NCBI RefSeq assembly: GCF_900129495.1 | Contig: NZ_FQVX01000003.1 | Location: forward strand, 124,001-188,000 | DNA from: Geodermatophilus nigrescens | Lineage (GTDB): Bacteria > Actinomycetota > Actinomycetes > Mycobacteriales > Geodermatophilaceae | DNA length: 64,000 nucleotides | Direction: 5' to 3' | In this document: piece by piece, positions 58,109 to 64,000 of the stretch | Position numbering within the stretch: position 1 is the stretch's first letter | Layout: each line of letters starts with the position of its first letter | Position numbers and translations under genes: made by a program | Notes under the pieces: generated by a model | What the model saw: the letters and a program-made list of their open reading frames with translations, nothing else | Database searches by the model: none | Told to the model about the DNA's origin: nothing

Positions 58109-58924
58109 ATGACCGCCGCCACCGTCCCCGCCCCGTCCCGTCCCGCGCCGTCCCGGCTGCGCCGCACGCTGGCGCTGGCCGGCGCCGAGACCCGGCTGCT
58201 GCTGCGCAACCGCACCGCCGTCGTCAACTCGCTGCTGCTGCCGCTGTTCTTCGTCGCGCTCGTCCCGCTCACCGACATCGGCGGCGAGGGCGCGCTCGGT
58301 CCCCGCCTGGTGGTGACCTCCCTCGGCGTGACGCTGGTCTTCCTGACCTACTACAACCTGGTCACCACGTTCGTCGCCCGCCGCGAGGAGCTGGTGCTGC
58401 AGCGGATGCGCAGCGGCGAGCTCAGCGGCGCGGAGGTGCTGCTCGGCACCGCCGTCCCGACGCTGCTGGTCACCGTCGCCCAGGTCGTGCTCGTGCTGGC
58501 CGGCAGCGCGGTGATCGGCGAGTGGGCGGCGCCGGTCGACGTCGTGCTGCCGCTGCTCGCCCTGCTCGGCGGGACCGCGCTGATGACGCTGCTCGCCGTG
58601 GCCAGCACGTCGTTCACCCGCACCCCGGAGTCCGCGCAGATCACCACGCTGCCGCTGGTGCTCGTGGCCACCGCGGCCTCGGGCCTGCTGTACCCGCTCG
58701 ACGTCTTCCCCGACCGCGTCGCCGAGGTGCTGCGGTTCACCCCGGTGGAGCCGGTCGTGGAGCTCGCCCGCCTGGGTCTGGCCGGGCAGACCTGGGACGG
58801 GCAGGCCGTCGACTGGGCCGGTGCCTGGGCGGCCGCGCCGCAGCCCCTGCTGGTGCTCGGCGCCTGGATCGCCGTCGCCGCGTCGGTGTCCCGCCAGGTG
58901 TTCCGGTGGGCCCCGCGCCGGTGA
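58109..58924 (+). CDS. ABC-2-type permease
   Basis: 271 residues, ATG start with GAGAGGAG upstream. Six hydrophobic segments, with LLLRNRTAVVNSLLLPLFF at the first and FTRTPESAQITTLPLVLVAT and ASGLLYPLDVFPDRVAEVL in the ABC-2 signature region. 24 bp after the ATPase and overlapping the kinase start (GTGA). Confidence 0.92.
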   Translation: MTAATVPAPSRPAPSRLRRTLALAGAETRLLLRNRTAVVNSLLLPLFFVALVPLTDIGGEGALGPRLVVTSLGVTLVFLTYYNLVTTFVARREELVLQRMRSGELSGAEVLLGTAVPTLLVTVAQVVLVLAGSAVIGEWAAPVDVVLPLLALLGGTALMTLLAVASTSFTRTPESAQITTLPLVLVATAASGLLYPLDVFPDRVAEVLRFTPVEPVVELARLGLAGQTWDGQAVDWAGAWAAAPQPLLVLGAWIAVAASVSRQVFRWAPRR

Positions 58925-60180
58925 GCGACCCCGCCCGTGACGGTCGGTACGGCAGCATGGGCGCCGTGCCGACCGTCGCACGCTGGTGGCGCAGCCGCAG
59001 CGACCCCCAGCGGATCGAGCTCTACACCCGGTGGTCGTACTACTCCTTCCTCGCCGCGCTGCCGCTGTTCGGCCTCCTCGCCGTGGCCTCGGACTGGACC
59101 GGTGCCCCGCGCTGGCTGGAGCTGCTGCTCCTCGCCGCCACCCTGGCGACGACGGCGGCCGCCGTGCAGCTGAGCCGGCGCGGGTTCGCCGACCGCGCCG
59201 CCGGCCCCGACCGGGTGGCGCTCGCGGTCGCGGTCCTCGCCGGCCTGGTCGTCGTCGGCGTGGTCGTGGTCGGCGCCGCGGGGACGGCGAGCGGGCCCTC
59301 GCCCGCGGTGCCCTGGGCGGCCGGGTTCGTCGGCGCCGAGGTGCTGCTCGCGCTGTCGGTCACCGTCGCCACCCGCCGTCTGGTGGCCGGCGCCGCCGGG
59401 GTCACGGTCCTCACCGCCGTCGGCGCGCTGCTCGACGGCAGCGCGGTGCCGGCCGCCGTGGTCGGCGCGGTCTCGATCGGGGTGGCGGTGGCCGCGACGA
59501 CCCTGGCCTTCCGGTTCTCCGTCTGGATCCTCGACGTCGTCGTCGAGATGGACCGCAGTCGCGGCGTGCAGCTGCAGCTCGCCGTCGCCGAGGAGCGGCT
59601 GCGCTTCGCCCGCGACCTGCACGACGTCATGGGCCGCAACCTCTCGGCGATCGCGGTGAAGAGCCAGCTGGCCGGCGAGCTCGTGCGCCGCGGCCGGCCC
59701 GGCGCCGCCGACGAGGTGGCCGACATCAGCCGGATCGCCGAGGAGTCGCTGCGCGAGGTGCGCGACGTCGTCCGCGGCTACCGCTCCACCGACCTGGCCG
59801 GCGAGCTCGCCGGTGCCCGCTCGGTGCTGCGCGCCGCCGGCATCGCCTGCACCGTGCGCGGCGAGGAGGCCGGCACCAGGCTGCCGACGGCGGCGCAGGC
59901 GGCGCTGGGCTGGGTGGTGCGCGAGGCGGTCACCAACGTGCTGCGGCACAGCTCGGCCGGCACCTGCACCATCACCCTCGTCCCCGGCGACCCGGTGGAG
60001 CTGCGGGTGGAGAACGACGGCGTCACCGGCGCCGGGGCGGACTGGGGCAGCGGGCTGCGCGGCCTGGCCGAGCGGCTGACGGCGGCGTCCGGGCAGCTGT
60101 CGGCCGGGCCGGTGGGCGAGCGGTTCGTCGTCGTGGCCCGGGTGCCGGCGCGCGTGCCGGCCGTGGAGGAGGTGCCGTGA
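58921..60180 (+). CDS. DesK/NarX-type sensor histidine kinase
   Basis: 419 residues from GTG 58921, overlapping the permease stop; ATG 58957 is an alternative. Five to six membrane helices fill residues about 40-200. The HisKA_3 dimerisation block is RFARDLHDVMGRNLSAIAVK with phospho-His234. The ATPase N-box is REAVTNVLRHSSA and a glycine-rich region GSGLRGLAERL follows. Membrane-embedded sensors of this type (as DesK) often sense lipid state or envelope stress. It controls the downstream response regulator. Confidence 0.92.
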   Translation: MSDPARDGRYGSMGAVPTVARWWRSRSDPQRIELYTRWSYYSFLAALPLFGLLAVASDWTGAPRWLELLLLAATLATTAAAVQLSRRGFADRAAGPDRVALAVAVLAGLVVVGVVVVGAAGTASGPSPAVPWAAGFVGAEVLLALSVTVATRRLVAGAAGVTVLTAVGALLDGSAVPAAVVGAVSIGVAVAATTLAFRFSVWILDVVVEMDRSRGVQLQLAVAEERLRFARDLHDVMGRNLSAIAVKSQLAGELVRRGRPGAADEVADISRIAEESLREVRDVVRGYRSTDLAGELAGARSVLRAAGIACTVRGEEAGTRLPTAAQAALGWVVREAVTNVLRHSSAGTCTITLVPGDPVELRVENDGVTGAGADWGSGLRGLAERLTAASGQLSAGPVGERFVVVARVPARVPAVEEVP

Positions 60181-60782
60181 TCCGCGTGCTGCTCGCCGAC
60201 GACGAGAACCTCATCCGCTCGGCGCTGGCGGCCCTGCTGGCGCTGGAGGACGACCTGGAGGTGGTCGCGCAGGCGGCGTCGGGCGACGAGGCGCTGGCGA
60301 TGGCCCGCCGTCACACGCCCGACGTCGCGGTGCTCGACCTGCAGATGCCCGACCTCGACGGCATCTCCGTCGCCGCCCAGCTGCAGGGCCTGGTGCCCGG
60401 CTGCGCGGTCGTGATCGTCACCGGGCACGGGCGGGCCGGGCACCTCAAGCGGGCGCTCACCGCGGGCGTGCGCGGGTTCCTGCCCAAGACCGTGCCCGCT
60501 GCGGTGCTCACCGACGTCGTGCGCACCGTGGCGGGCGGCGGCCGCTACGTCGACCCCGAGCTCGCCGCCGAGGCGATCAGTGCGGGGGACAGCCCGCTGA
60601 CGCCGCGCGAGGCCGACGTGCTGGAGCTGGCCGCCGGCGGGGCGCCGGTCGAGGAGATCGCCGCGCGGGCGCACCTGTCACCGGGGACGGTGCGCAACCA
60701 CCTGTCCTCGGCGGCGGGCAAGCTCGGCGCGGCCAACCGGCACGTCGCCGTCGAGGTCGCCCGCCGCCACGGCTGGATCTGA
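60177..60782 (+). CDS. LuxR-type response regulator (DesR-like)
   Basis: 201 residues from GTG 60177, overlapping the kinase stop. Receiver domain: acidic pocket LLADDENLI, phospho-Asp54 in VAVLDLQMPDLDG, Thr/Lys positions VTGHG and GFLPKTVP. LuxR helix-turn-helix: PLTPREADVLELAAGG and HLSPGTVRNHLSSAAGKLGA. It likely switches on the exporter operon that encodes it. Confidence 0.94.
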   Translation: MIRVLLADDENLIRSALAALLALEDDLEVVAQAASGDEALAMARRHTPDVAVLDLQMPDLDGISVAAQLQGLVPGCAVVIVTGHGRAGHLKRALTAGVRGFLPKTVPAAVLTDVVRTVAGGGRYVDPELAAEAISAGDSPLTPREADVLELAAGGAPVEEIAARAHLSPGTVRNHLSSAAGKLGAANRHVAVEVARRHGWI

Positions 60783-60789
60783 GCTGCGC

Positions 60790-60981
60790 TCAGCCGGCCT
60801 GGTTGCCGCCGCGCACGACCGAGTCGTCGCGCTGCGCCTCGGCGTCGGTGGTGAGGGTGACGTCGGCCTCGCCGCCGTCGGAGCGGTCCTCGCCGGGCAC
60901 GCCGTCGACCATGTTCGACTCGGTCGGCCCGTCGGTGGTGTCGGGGGACTCCCCGTAGCCGCTGTGGTCGGTCTCGCTCAT
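60790..60981 (-). CDS. Small acidic disordered protein
   Basis: 63 residues from ATG 60981, with GAGGAGG upstream. Rich in Asp, Glu, Gly, Ser and Thr (GYGESPDTTDGPTESNM), with few hydrophobics, so probably unstructured. It starts 10 bp after the stop of a similar acidic gene and is likely cotranscribed with it. No family recognised. Confidence 0.65.
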   Translation of the reverse strand: MSETDHSGYGESPDTTDGPTESNMVDGVPGEDRSDGGEADVTLTTDAEAQRDDSVVRGGNQAG

Positions 60982-60991
60982 CTGGTCCTCC

Positions 60992-61240
60992 TCAGGAACG
61001 GGGGGTGGGGCCCTCGACCTCGCCGGAGGCGTCGCCGCCCCGGGCGCGGGCGACGTCGCTGTCCGCGCGGGCCGGCAGGTCGTCGCCCGCGGCCGCGTCG
61101 CGCTCGAGCGCGTCCTCGCGCGTCAGGGGCACGTCCTCGAAGGACGAGCCGCTGTCGCTGTTGTCGCCGGTCCCCGACGCGGTGGGGACGTCCTGCTGGA
61201 TGCGGTCGCTGCCCTGCGGGTCGGTCACGGGGAGGGGCAT
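60992..61240 (-). CDS. Small acidic disordered protein
   Basis: 82 residues from ATG 61240, with GGGGAGG-like bases nearby; longer in-frame starts run through the inverted repeats upstream and are unlikely. Asp/Ser/Gly-rich with alternating Arg/Glu (REDALERDAAAGDDLPARAD). First gene of a two-gene unit with the 63-residue protein. No function assigned. Confidence 0.6.
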   Translation of the reverse strand: MPLPVTDPQGSDRIQQDVPTASGTGDNSDSGSSFEDVPLTREDALERDAAAGDDLPARADSDVARARGGDASGEVEGPTPRS

Positions 61241-61279
61241 GCCCGCCGTCGTCCCCCCGAAACGGCCCGGCCCCGGCTG

Positions 61280-61347
61280 CCGGCCTCGCCGTGTGGTGCC
61301 CGACCCCACCCCGCAGCGCGAGGTCGGGCACCATGCCGCGAGGCCGG
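61280..61347. terminator. Nested inverted repeats downstream of fadE
   Basis: CCGGCCTCG (61280-61288) pairs with 61339-61347, and TGGTGCCCGACC (61294-61305) pairs perfectly with 61322-61333, giving a two-tier hairpin. It lies between the fadE stop and the small acidic operon, both on the minus strand, so it probably insulates them. Confidence 0.65.
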
Positions 61348-61410
61348 GCCCACACGGCGGCCCCACACGACGACGGCCGCCGCCCCCGGGTGGGGACGGC
61401 GGCCATCTCG

Positions 61411-61482
61411 GTGAGGTGCTGGAACGGCCCGCCTGCAGGGGCCCGCCGCGAGCGTGCGAGCGGTGGGGGGCAGGCGGGTCCT
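61411..61482 (-). repeat. Dispersed intergenic repeat, copy B
   Basis: The reverse complement of this stretch aligns with 30699-30770 over about 70 bp, sharing CCCCACCGCTCGCA, GCTCGCGGCGGGC, CTGCAGG and GGGCCGTTCC. It begins directly after the fadE stop, so both copies sit just 3' of a gene in the same orientation relative to it. Confidence 0.75.
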
Positions 61483-61483
61483 C

Positions 61484-63328
61484 CTAGAACGCGGCCTCGG
61501 GGATCTCCATCAGCGCGTTGTCGGTGGCCTCGGCGATGGCCCGCTCCGCGGTGAGCTTCGGCAGCACCTGGGTGCAGAAGAAGCGCGTGGCGGCGAGCTT
61601 GCCCTCGTAGAACAGGCGGTCCTTCTCGCCCACCTCGCCGGCGAGGGCGGCGAGGGCCACCTCCGACTGGCGCACGAGCAGCCAGGCGGTGACCAGGTCA
61701 CCGGCGGCCAGCAGCAGCCGCGAGGTGTTCTGGGCGACCCGGTAGACGTTGGCCATGTCCTCCTGCGCGGCCGTGAGCTGGCCGAACATCGCGGTGAGCA
61801 TGCCCTGGACGTCGGCGAGGGCGGTGGCCAGCAGCGCCCGCTCCTCCTTGAGCCGGCCGTTGCCCACCTCGGCGTCGATCGTGGCCTGGATCTGCGAGGC
61901 CAGCCAGGTCAGCGCGACGCCGCCGTCCTTGACGATCTTCCGGAAGAAGAAGTCCTGGCCCTGGATCGCCGTCGTGCCCTCGTAGAGGGTGTCGATCTTG
62001 GAGTCGCGGATGTACTGCTCGATCGGGTAGTCCTGCAGGAAGCCCGACCCGCCGAGGGTCTGCAGCGACTCCTGGGTGAGCAGCTGGGTGGCCCGCTCGG
62101 AGCCGTACCCCTTGACCACCGGCAGCAGCAGGTCGTTGACGCGGGCGGCCAGCCGCGCCTCCTCGCTGTCCGCGGTGCCGGCGGCCTCGGCCTCGGTCAC
62201 CTGGTCGCGGAAGCTCGCGGTGTAGAGGTACAGCGCCCGCATGCCCTCGGCGTGCGCCTTCTGCAGCATCAGCGAGCGGCGCACGTCGGGGTGGTGGGTG
62301 ATCGTCACCCGCGGGGCGTCCTTCGACGTCGCGGTGAGGTCGGCGCCCTGCACCCGCTCCTTCGCGAAGGCCAGGGCCTGCTGGTAACCGGCCGACAGGG
62401 TGGCGATCGCCTTGGTGCCCACGAACATCCGGGCGTGCTCGATGACCTTGAACATCTGCGCGATGCCGTCGTGCACCTCGCCGACCAGCCAGCCCTTGGC
62501 GGGCACCGGCCCGTCGCCGAAGGTGAGCTCGCAGGTCGTGGAGACCTTGAGGCCCATCTTCTTCTCGACGTTGGTCACGTACACGCCGTTGCGCTCGCCG
62601 AGGGCGCCGGTCTCGAGGTCGACGTGGAACTTGGGGACGACGAACAGCGACAGGCCCTTGGTACCCGGCTTCGCGCCCTCGGGGCGGGCCAGCACGAGGT
62701 GGACGATGTTGTCGGAGAGGTCGTGCTCGGCGGAGGTGATGAACCGCTTGACGCCGGTGACGTGCCAGGAGCCGTCGTCCTGGCGCACCGCCTTCGTACG
62801 GCCGGCGCCGACGTCGGAGCCCGCGTCGGGCTCGGTGAGCACCATGGTGGCGCCCCACTTGTGCTCGAGCATCAGCTCGGCCATGCGCTTCTGGTCGGGG
62901 GTGCCGAGCTCGTGCAGGACGGCGGCGAAGGCGGCCCATGAGCCGTACATGAAGACGGCGGGGTTGGCGCCGAGCACCATCTCGAAGGCGCCCCACGTCA
63001 GGGCGTGCGGGGCGCCGAAGCCACCGAGGTGCTCGGGCAGGTCGAGGCGGTACCACTCGCCGTCCTCGATCGCGCGCACCGACCGCTTGAAGCTCTCGGG
63101 CAGCGTCACCGAGGAGGTGGCCGGGTCGAACACCGGCGGGTTGCGGTCGGCGTCGGTGAAGCTCTCGGCGATCGGGCCCTCGGCCAGCCGGCGGATCTCG
63201 GCGAGCACACCGCGCGCCGTCTCGGCGTCCATCTGCTCGAACGGGCCGGTGCCGAACCGGTCCTTGGTGTCGAGGAACTCGAACAGGTTGAACTCGAGGT
63301 CCCGCAGGTTCGCGGTGTAGTGGCTCAT
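61484..63328 (-). CDS. Acyl-CoA dehydrogenase, FadE5-like (long C-terminal form)
   Basis: 614 residues, ATG start. Large ACAD type: an N-terminal domain starting [20 protein letters not shown], the FAD signature [33 protein letters not shown], and [17 protein letters not shown] with the catalytic Glu. An extra C-terminal helical domain (about 480-614) follows, as in mycobacterial FadE5 and DmdC-like enzymes. Such enzymes accept a wide range of acyl-CoA chain lengths. The upstream GGTAA-type palindrome suggests repressor control. Confidence 0.92.
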   Translation of the reverse strand: MSHYTANLRDLEFNLFEFLDTKDRFGTGPFEQMDAETARGVLAEIRRLAEGPIAESFTDADRNPPVFDPATSSVTLPESFKRSVRAIEDGEWYRLDLPEHLGGFGAPHALTWGAFEMVLGANPAVFMYGSWAAFAAVLHELGTPDQKRMAELMLEHKWGATMVLTEPDAGSDVGAGRTKAVRQDDGSWHVTGVKRFITSAEHDLSDNIVHLVLARPEGAKPGTKGLSLFVVPKFHVDLETGALGERNGVYVTNVEKKMGLKVSTTCELTFGDGPVPAKGWLVGEVHDGIAQMFKVIEHARMFVGTKAIATLSAGYQQALAFAKERVQGADLTATSKDAPRVTITHHPDVRRSLMLQKAHAEGMRALYLYTASFRDQVTEAEAAGTADSEEARLAARVNDLLLPVVKGYGSERATQLLTQESLQTLGGSGFLQDYPIEQYIRDSKIDTLYEGTTAIQGQDFFFRKIVKDGGVALTWLASQIQATIDAEVGNGRLKEERALLATALADVQGMLTAMFGQLTAAQEDMANVYRVAQNTSRLLLAAGDLVTAWLLVRQSEVALAALAGEVGEKDRLFYEGKLAATRFFCTQVLPKLTAERAIAEATDNALMEIPEAAF

Positions 63329-63382
63329 GCGGTGTCGCTCCCGTGCTCCGTGCCGGTGGGCGGCGGCAGGTGTGCCTACTCG

Positions 63383-63414
63383 CCGGTAACGAACGTTATT
63401 ACCGGCGGGTAACC
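63383..63414. promoter_or_regulatory. Candidate operator for fadE
   Basis: CCGGTAA (63383-63389) and TTACCGG (63399-63405) form a 7-bp inverted repeat in a 23-bp frame centred on AACGTT, followed by a further half-site GGTAACC near 63408. It lies 55-86 bp upstream of the fadE start. TetR-family control is plausible, but no regulator gene is in view. Confidence 0.55.
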
Positions 63415-63427
63415 AGGAGCAAGGGCG

Positions 63428-63474
63428 CGGCCCGGGACACGCCCGCAGGGGTCAGAGCGGGGTGTCCCGGGCCG
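63428..63474 (-). terminator. Hairpin after the LapA-family gene
   Basis: Perfect 13-bp arms CGGCCCGGGACAC (63428-63440) and complement (63462-63474), extended inside by CCCGC / GCGGG (63442-63446 and 63457-63461). Confidence 0.75.
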
Positions 63475-63531
63475 TCGGCGCCGGGGAGGAGGCCCGGCGG
63501 GCTAGGAGGTGCCGGGCGGGCCCGGCGGGGG

Positions 63532-63930
63532 TCAGCGGTTGCGGCGTCGGGCGGCCAGCACCGCGCCCAGCAGGGCGGCGAACAGGGCGCCGAGCCCAGC
63601 AGCGATGAGCAGCGCCACCACCAGGGGCGCGCGGACGTCGGTGAAGACCAGGCTGATCGGCACCGTCTCGCCGTTGAACACGATGAACAGCACCAGGACC
63701 ACCGTGACGGCGATGAGCAGGGCCAGCGCCAGGCCACGGCCGATGGTGCGGCCGGCGGACCCGGCGCGGGAGGGCCGCGGGGCCGGGGTGGTGCCGCCGG
63801 ACGTGCCACCCGACGTGGCGGCCGGGGTGCCGGCCGTCGGGCCGGAGGCGGTCGTCCCGTAGCCGGTGGCGAAGGGATCGGTGCCCGGCGCGGAGGGCCG
63901 GGGCTCGGCGGGCGTTCCGGGAGCGGTCAC
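63532..63930 (-). CDS. LapA-family (DUF1049) inner-membrane protein
   Basis: 132 residues, GTG start. A Pro/Ser/Thr/Gly-rich disordered N-terminus (about 60 residues) precedes two helices: LALALLIAVTVVLVLFIVFN and LVVALLIAAGLGALFAALLG, separated by GETVPISLVFTDVRAPL, and ends with basic AARRRNR. This matches LapA/YciS-type proteins, which in enterobacteria act in LPS assembly; in actinobacteria the role is unknown. From 63931 to the window end no gene is supported, though an open minus frame ending at 63961 might be the tail of the next one. Confidence 0.85.
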   Translation of the reverse strand: MTAPGTPAEPRPSAPGTDPFATGYGTTASGPTAGTPAATSGGTSGGTTPAPRPSRAGSAGRTIGRGLALALLIAVTVVLVLFIVFNGETVPISLVFTDVRAPLVVALLIAAGLGALFAALLGAVLAARRRNR

Positions 63931-64000
63931 GCCCGACGGTCTGTCCGCTGGAGGCCCCGCTCAAACGGCCGGCACCCCGCCGGGGGAGCTCAGTCCCGGT

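Noticed and set aside
54611..58981. A 1456-residue minus-strand open frame
   Set aside because: It contains bdhA at its 3' end, but the upstream part is antisense to the MHS transporter and ABC genes and has shadow composition (Gly/Arg/His/Asp-rich). Stops are simply rare at this GC content.
55678..60180. Apparent 1500-residue fusion across the transporter, ABC genes and kinase
   Set aside because: Only the last 419 residues (the kinase) are real; the rest is an alternative frame of known genes.
63931..64000. Possible C-terminus of another minus-strand gene ending at 63961
   Set aside because: Only about a dozen codons are visible, too few to support a gene.
1..64000. tRNA, rRNA, insertion sequence, prophage or biosynthetic gene cluster
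   Set aside because: I saw no tRNA-like cloverleaf, rRNA block, transposase, integrase, PKS or NRPS motif in any frame.

Overview
The window is about 73-75% GC by eye, with strongly GC-biased third codon positions, many GTG starts and repeated 4-nt GTGA start/stop overlaps. Gene content points to a high-GC actinobacterium: GTP-type PEPCK, HelD, acVLRF1, a PonA2-like PBP with a PASTA domain, a FadE5-type acyl-CoA dehydrogenase and a c-di-AMP riboswitch ahead of an NlpC/P60 gene. The overall style suggests Geodermatophilaceae (Blastococcus, Geodermatophilus or Modestobacter), but that placement is an inference. No rRNA, tRNA, phage, transposase, plasmid or CRISPR signature was seen. It reads as ordinary chromosome with local curiosities.

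Layout. 1-2.3 kb: two secreted repeat proteins, one with chaplin-like repeats and one with heptad repeats encoded by a 21-bp minisatellite. 2.5-7.8 kb: acetoacetyl-CoA synthetase, a tight DeoR/DUF4406-like/NUDIX operon, and an acyl-CoA dehydrogenase. 7.9-15 kb: an OlsB-OlsA-like lipid acyltransferase pair, MFS exporter, GH13 alpha-glucosidase, a frameshifted SDR remnant, FKBP, CDF metal transporter and FrnE/DsbA. 15-18 kb: small acidic proteins, an ArsR-SRPBCC pair and an old yellow enzyme. 18.4-25.6 kb: pckG, MFS, acVLRF1, zinc alcohol dehydrogenase and helD. 25.7-30.7 kb: cell-wall genes, namely a PBP whose Pro-rich tail lies antisense to the tail of a BrkB-family protein, a lipoprotein, and a riboswitch-controlled NlpC/P60 hydrolase. 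31-35 kb: mostly small conserved proteins, a beta-lactamase-fold hydrolase and an M42 peptidase. 35-39.5 kb: an Lrp regulator divergent from a 2-oxoacid dehydrogenase operon (E1a-E1b-E2, no E3). 39.5-42 kb: SDR, AGE-family epimerase and SRPBCC protein. 42-48.2 kb: a complete fructose PTS (HPr, EIIABC, FruK, FruR, divergent EI). 48.4-52.5 kb: a 50-aa protein, a GAF-GAF-GGDEF diguanylate cyclase and a tyrosine phosphatase. 52.6-57 kb: a GAF/PucR regulator, 3-hydroxybutyrate dehydrogenase and a divergent MHS transporter. 57-60.8 kb: an ABC-2 exporter with its own DesK/DesR-like two-component system. 60.8-64 kb: two small acidic proteins, a FadE5-like dehydrogenase and a LapA-family membrane protein.

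How they work together. 3-Hydroxybutyrate uptake (MHS), BdhA and the distant acetoacetyl-CoA synthetase would form a route to acetoacetyl-CoA. Acyl-CoA dehydrogenases and the branched-chain-type 2-oxoacid dehydrogenase feed acyl-CoA pools, and PEPCK supplies gluconeogenesis. Second-messenger control appears twice: a c-di-AMP riboswitch on wall hydrolysis and a c-di-GMP synthase. A repeated intergenic sequence of about 70 bp occurs in opposite orientations at 30.7 and 61.4 kb, each copy just 3' of a gene. No wholly new defence or biosynthetic system was found. The most unusual items are the chaplin-like repeat protein, the antisense tail overlap, the riboswitch and the dispersed repeat.
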